Part shown: positions 63,645-64,000 of the stretch, one piece after another
How positions within the stretch are numbered: position 1 is the first letter of the stretch
How the letters are laid out: each line of letters opens with the position of its first letter
Source: an uncultured Erythrobacter sp.
GTDB lineage: Bacteria; Pseudomonadota; Alphaproteobacteria; Sphingomonadales; Sphingomonadaceae
Direction: 5' to 3'
Assembly: GCA_947503275.1 (NCBI GenBank)
Contig: CANNCZ010000002.1
Coordinates: forward strand, 1,260,733 to 1,324,732
DNA length: 64,000 nucleotides
The notes under the pieces: generated by a model
What the model was told of the DNA's origin: nothing
The model's input: the letters and a program-made list of their open reading frames with translations, nothing else
Database searches by the model: none
Translations under genes and position numbers: made by a program

Positions 63645-64000
63645 AATGCCCCCTAATTCGATATTGGTTGAGCGGATTTCTTGCGTTTAAAGTTTGCAAA
63701 ACCATGAAGATGGCCTCTGCGAAGGGCGAGCAAATACATTTTCTCACTTTGCCGTAAACTGCAACAGGCGAGTTCGGTGTGGTGACGTATCATTTGCTTC
63801 TTTGTTCGCGCACCCCATCTGAGCTGCGAGGACGCCAAGCTGGCGTCGCGGCCCGCCCCCGGCACTTGATGGTGCAAAACGACGGCACGCATCCCCTCAC
63901 TCTTCCCTTGCTTTCACCTGCAATCTCGCTATGTGCGCCGCTCGCGTTGAAAACACGCGAACCCGCGCGGGAGGCTTGCATGCCGTAAGCTGCTTGACCG
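63645..64000. other. Unassigned end region
   Basis: 356 bases without a convincing gene on either strand; short open frames here lack ribosome sites and protein-like composition. It probably holds the pspA promoter. A CGCCAAGCTGGCG hairpin (arms CGCCA and TGGCG) near 63833-63845 is the only visible structure. Confidence 0.4.

Overview
The window reads as a chromosomal segment of a marine-type alphaproteobacterium in Sphingomonadales, most likely Erythrobacteraceae. Pointers are a glpSTPQUV-type ABC operon, a large TonB-dependent receptor, the NDUFA12 and DUF2155 genes of alphaproteobacteria, an ABA4-like gene, a phytochrome-like kinase, and moderate-to-high GC in core genes. No 16S rRNA is present, so the assignment rests on gene content and protein style. 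There are no insertion sequences, phage genes or CRISPR arrays that I can see.

Layout. 0-5.5 kb: a catabolic cluster (SDR, TetR regulator, lipoprotein VOC protein, cytochrome c/PQQ-type propeller, secreted alpha/beta hydrolase) with an inverted-repeat operator in the divergent promoter. 5.7-14.1 kb: an accessory island, AT-richer in the lines I counted, all on the minus strand. It holds tightly coupled genes for small lipoproteins and membrane-anchored proteins, a repeated short peptide module, an Imm11-like gene, and three damaged type I secretion genes (HlyC-like acyltransferase, HlyD adaptor, ABC transporter). I read it as a decaying effector-activation-secretion locus that has kept its immunity-like genes; this is the most unusual part of the window. 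14.3-20.3 kb: a complete glycerol-type ABC importer. 20.3-23.5 kb: a self-sufficient CYP102-type P450. 23.6-29.8 kb: a uronate-type catabolic operon (KduD, a DhuI-like isomerase, LacI regulator, TRAP transporter, FAH-family enzyme) with two matching LacI-type operators. 29.9-33 kb: a queuosine-precursor-type transporter, a nucleoside transporter and a 2-oxoglutarate oxygenase.

33.4-36.9 kb: a TonB-dependent receptor with a strong terminator. 37-45 kb: a hybrid histidine kinase, a TonB-like protein, the GDP-mannose precursor pair manC/manA, and a phytochrome-like HWE kinase that seems to lack chromophore-binding residues. 45.3-49.4 kb: PHA-system protein, XpaC-like and TelA proteins, and a DUF389 membrane protein. 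49.4-54.4 kb: fatty acyl-AMP ligase, recX, DUF192, NDUFA12, DUF2155, aat and tRNA-Trp. 54.4-58.1 kb: a MarR/Acg-type nitroreductase operon under a perfect palindrome, a small 49-residue protein, and an AGCS symporter. 58.3-59.4 kb: secE-nusG and a small CxC/CxxC protein. 59.4-64 kb: a glycine-rich secreted protein, a membrane protein/ABA4-like operon behind a palindrome, and PspA.

Core genes look intact. Functions in the 5.7-11.3 kb island are inferred from architecture only and are stated as such.
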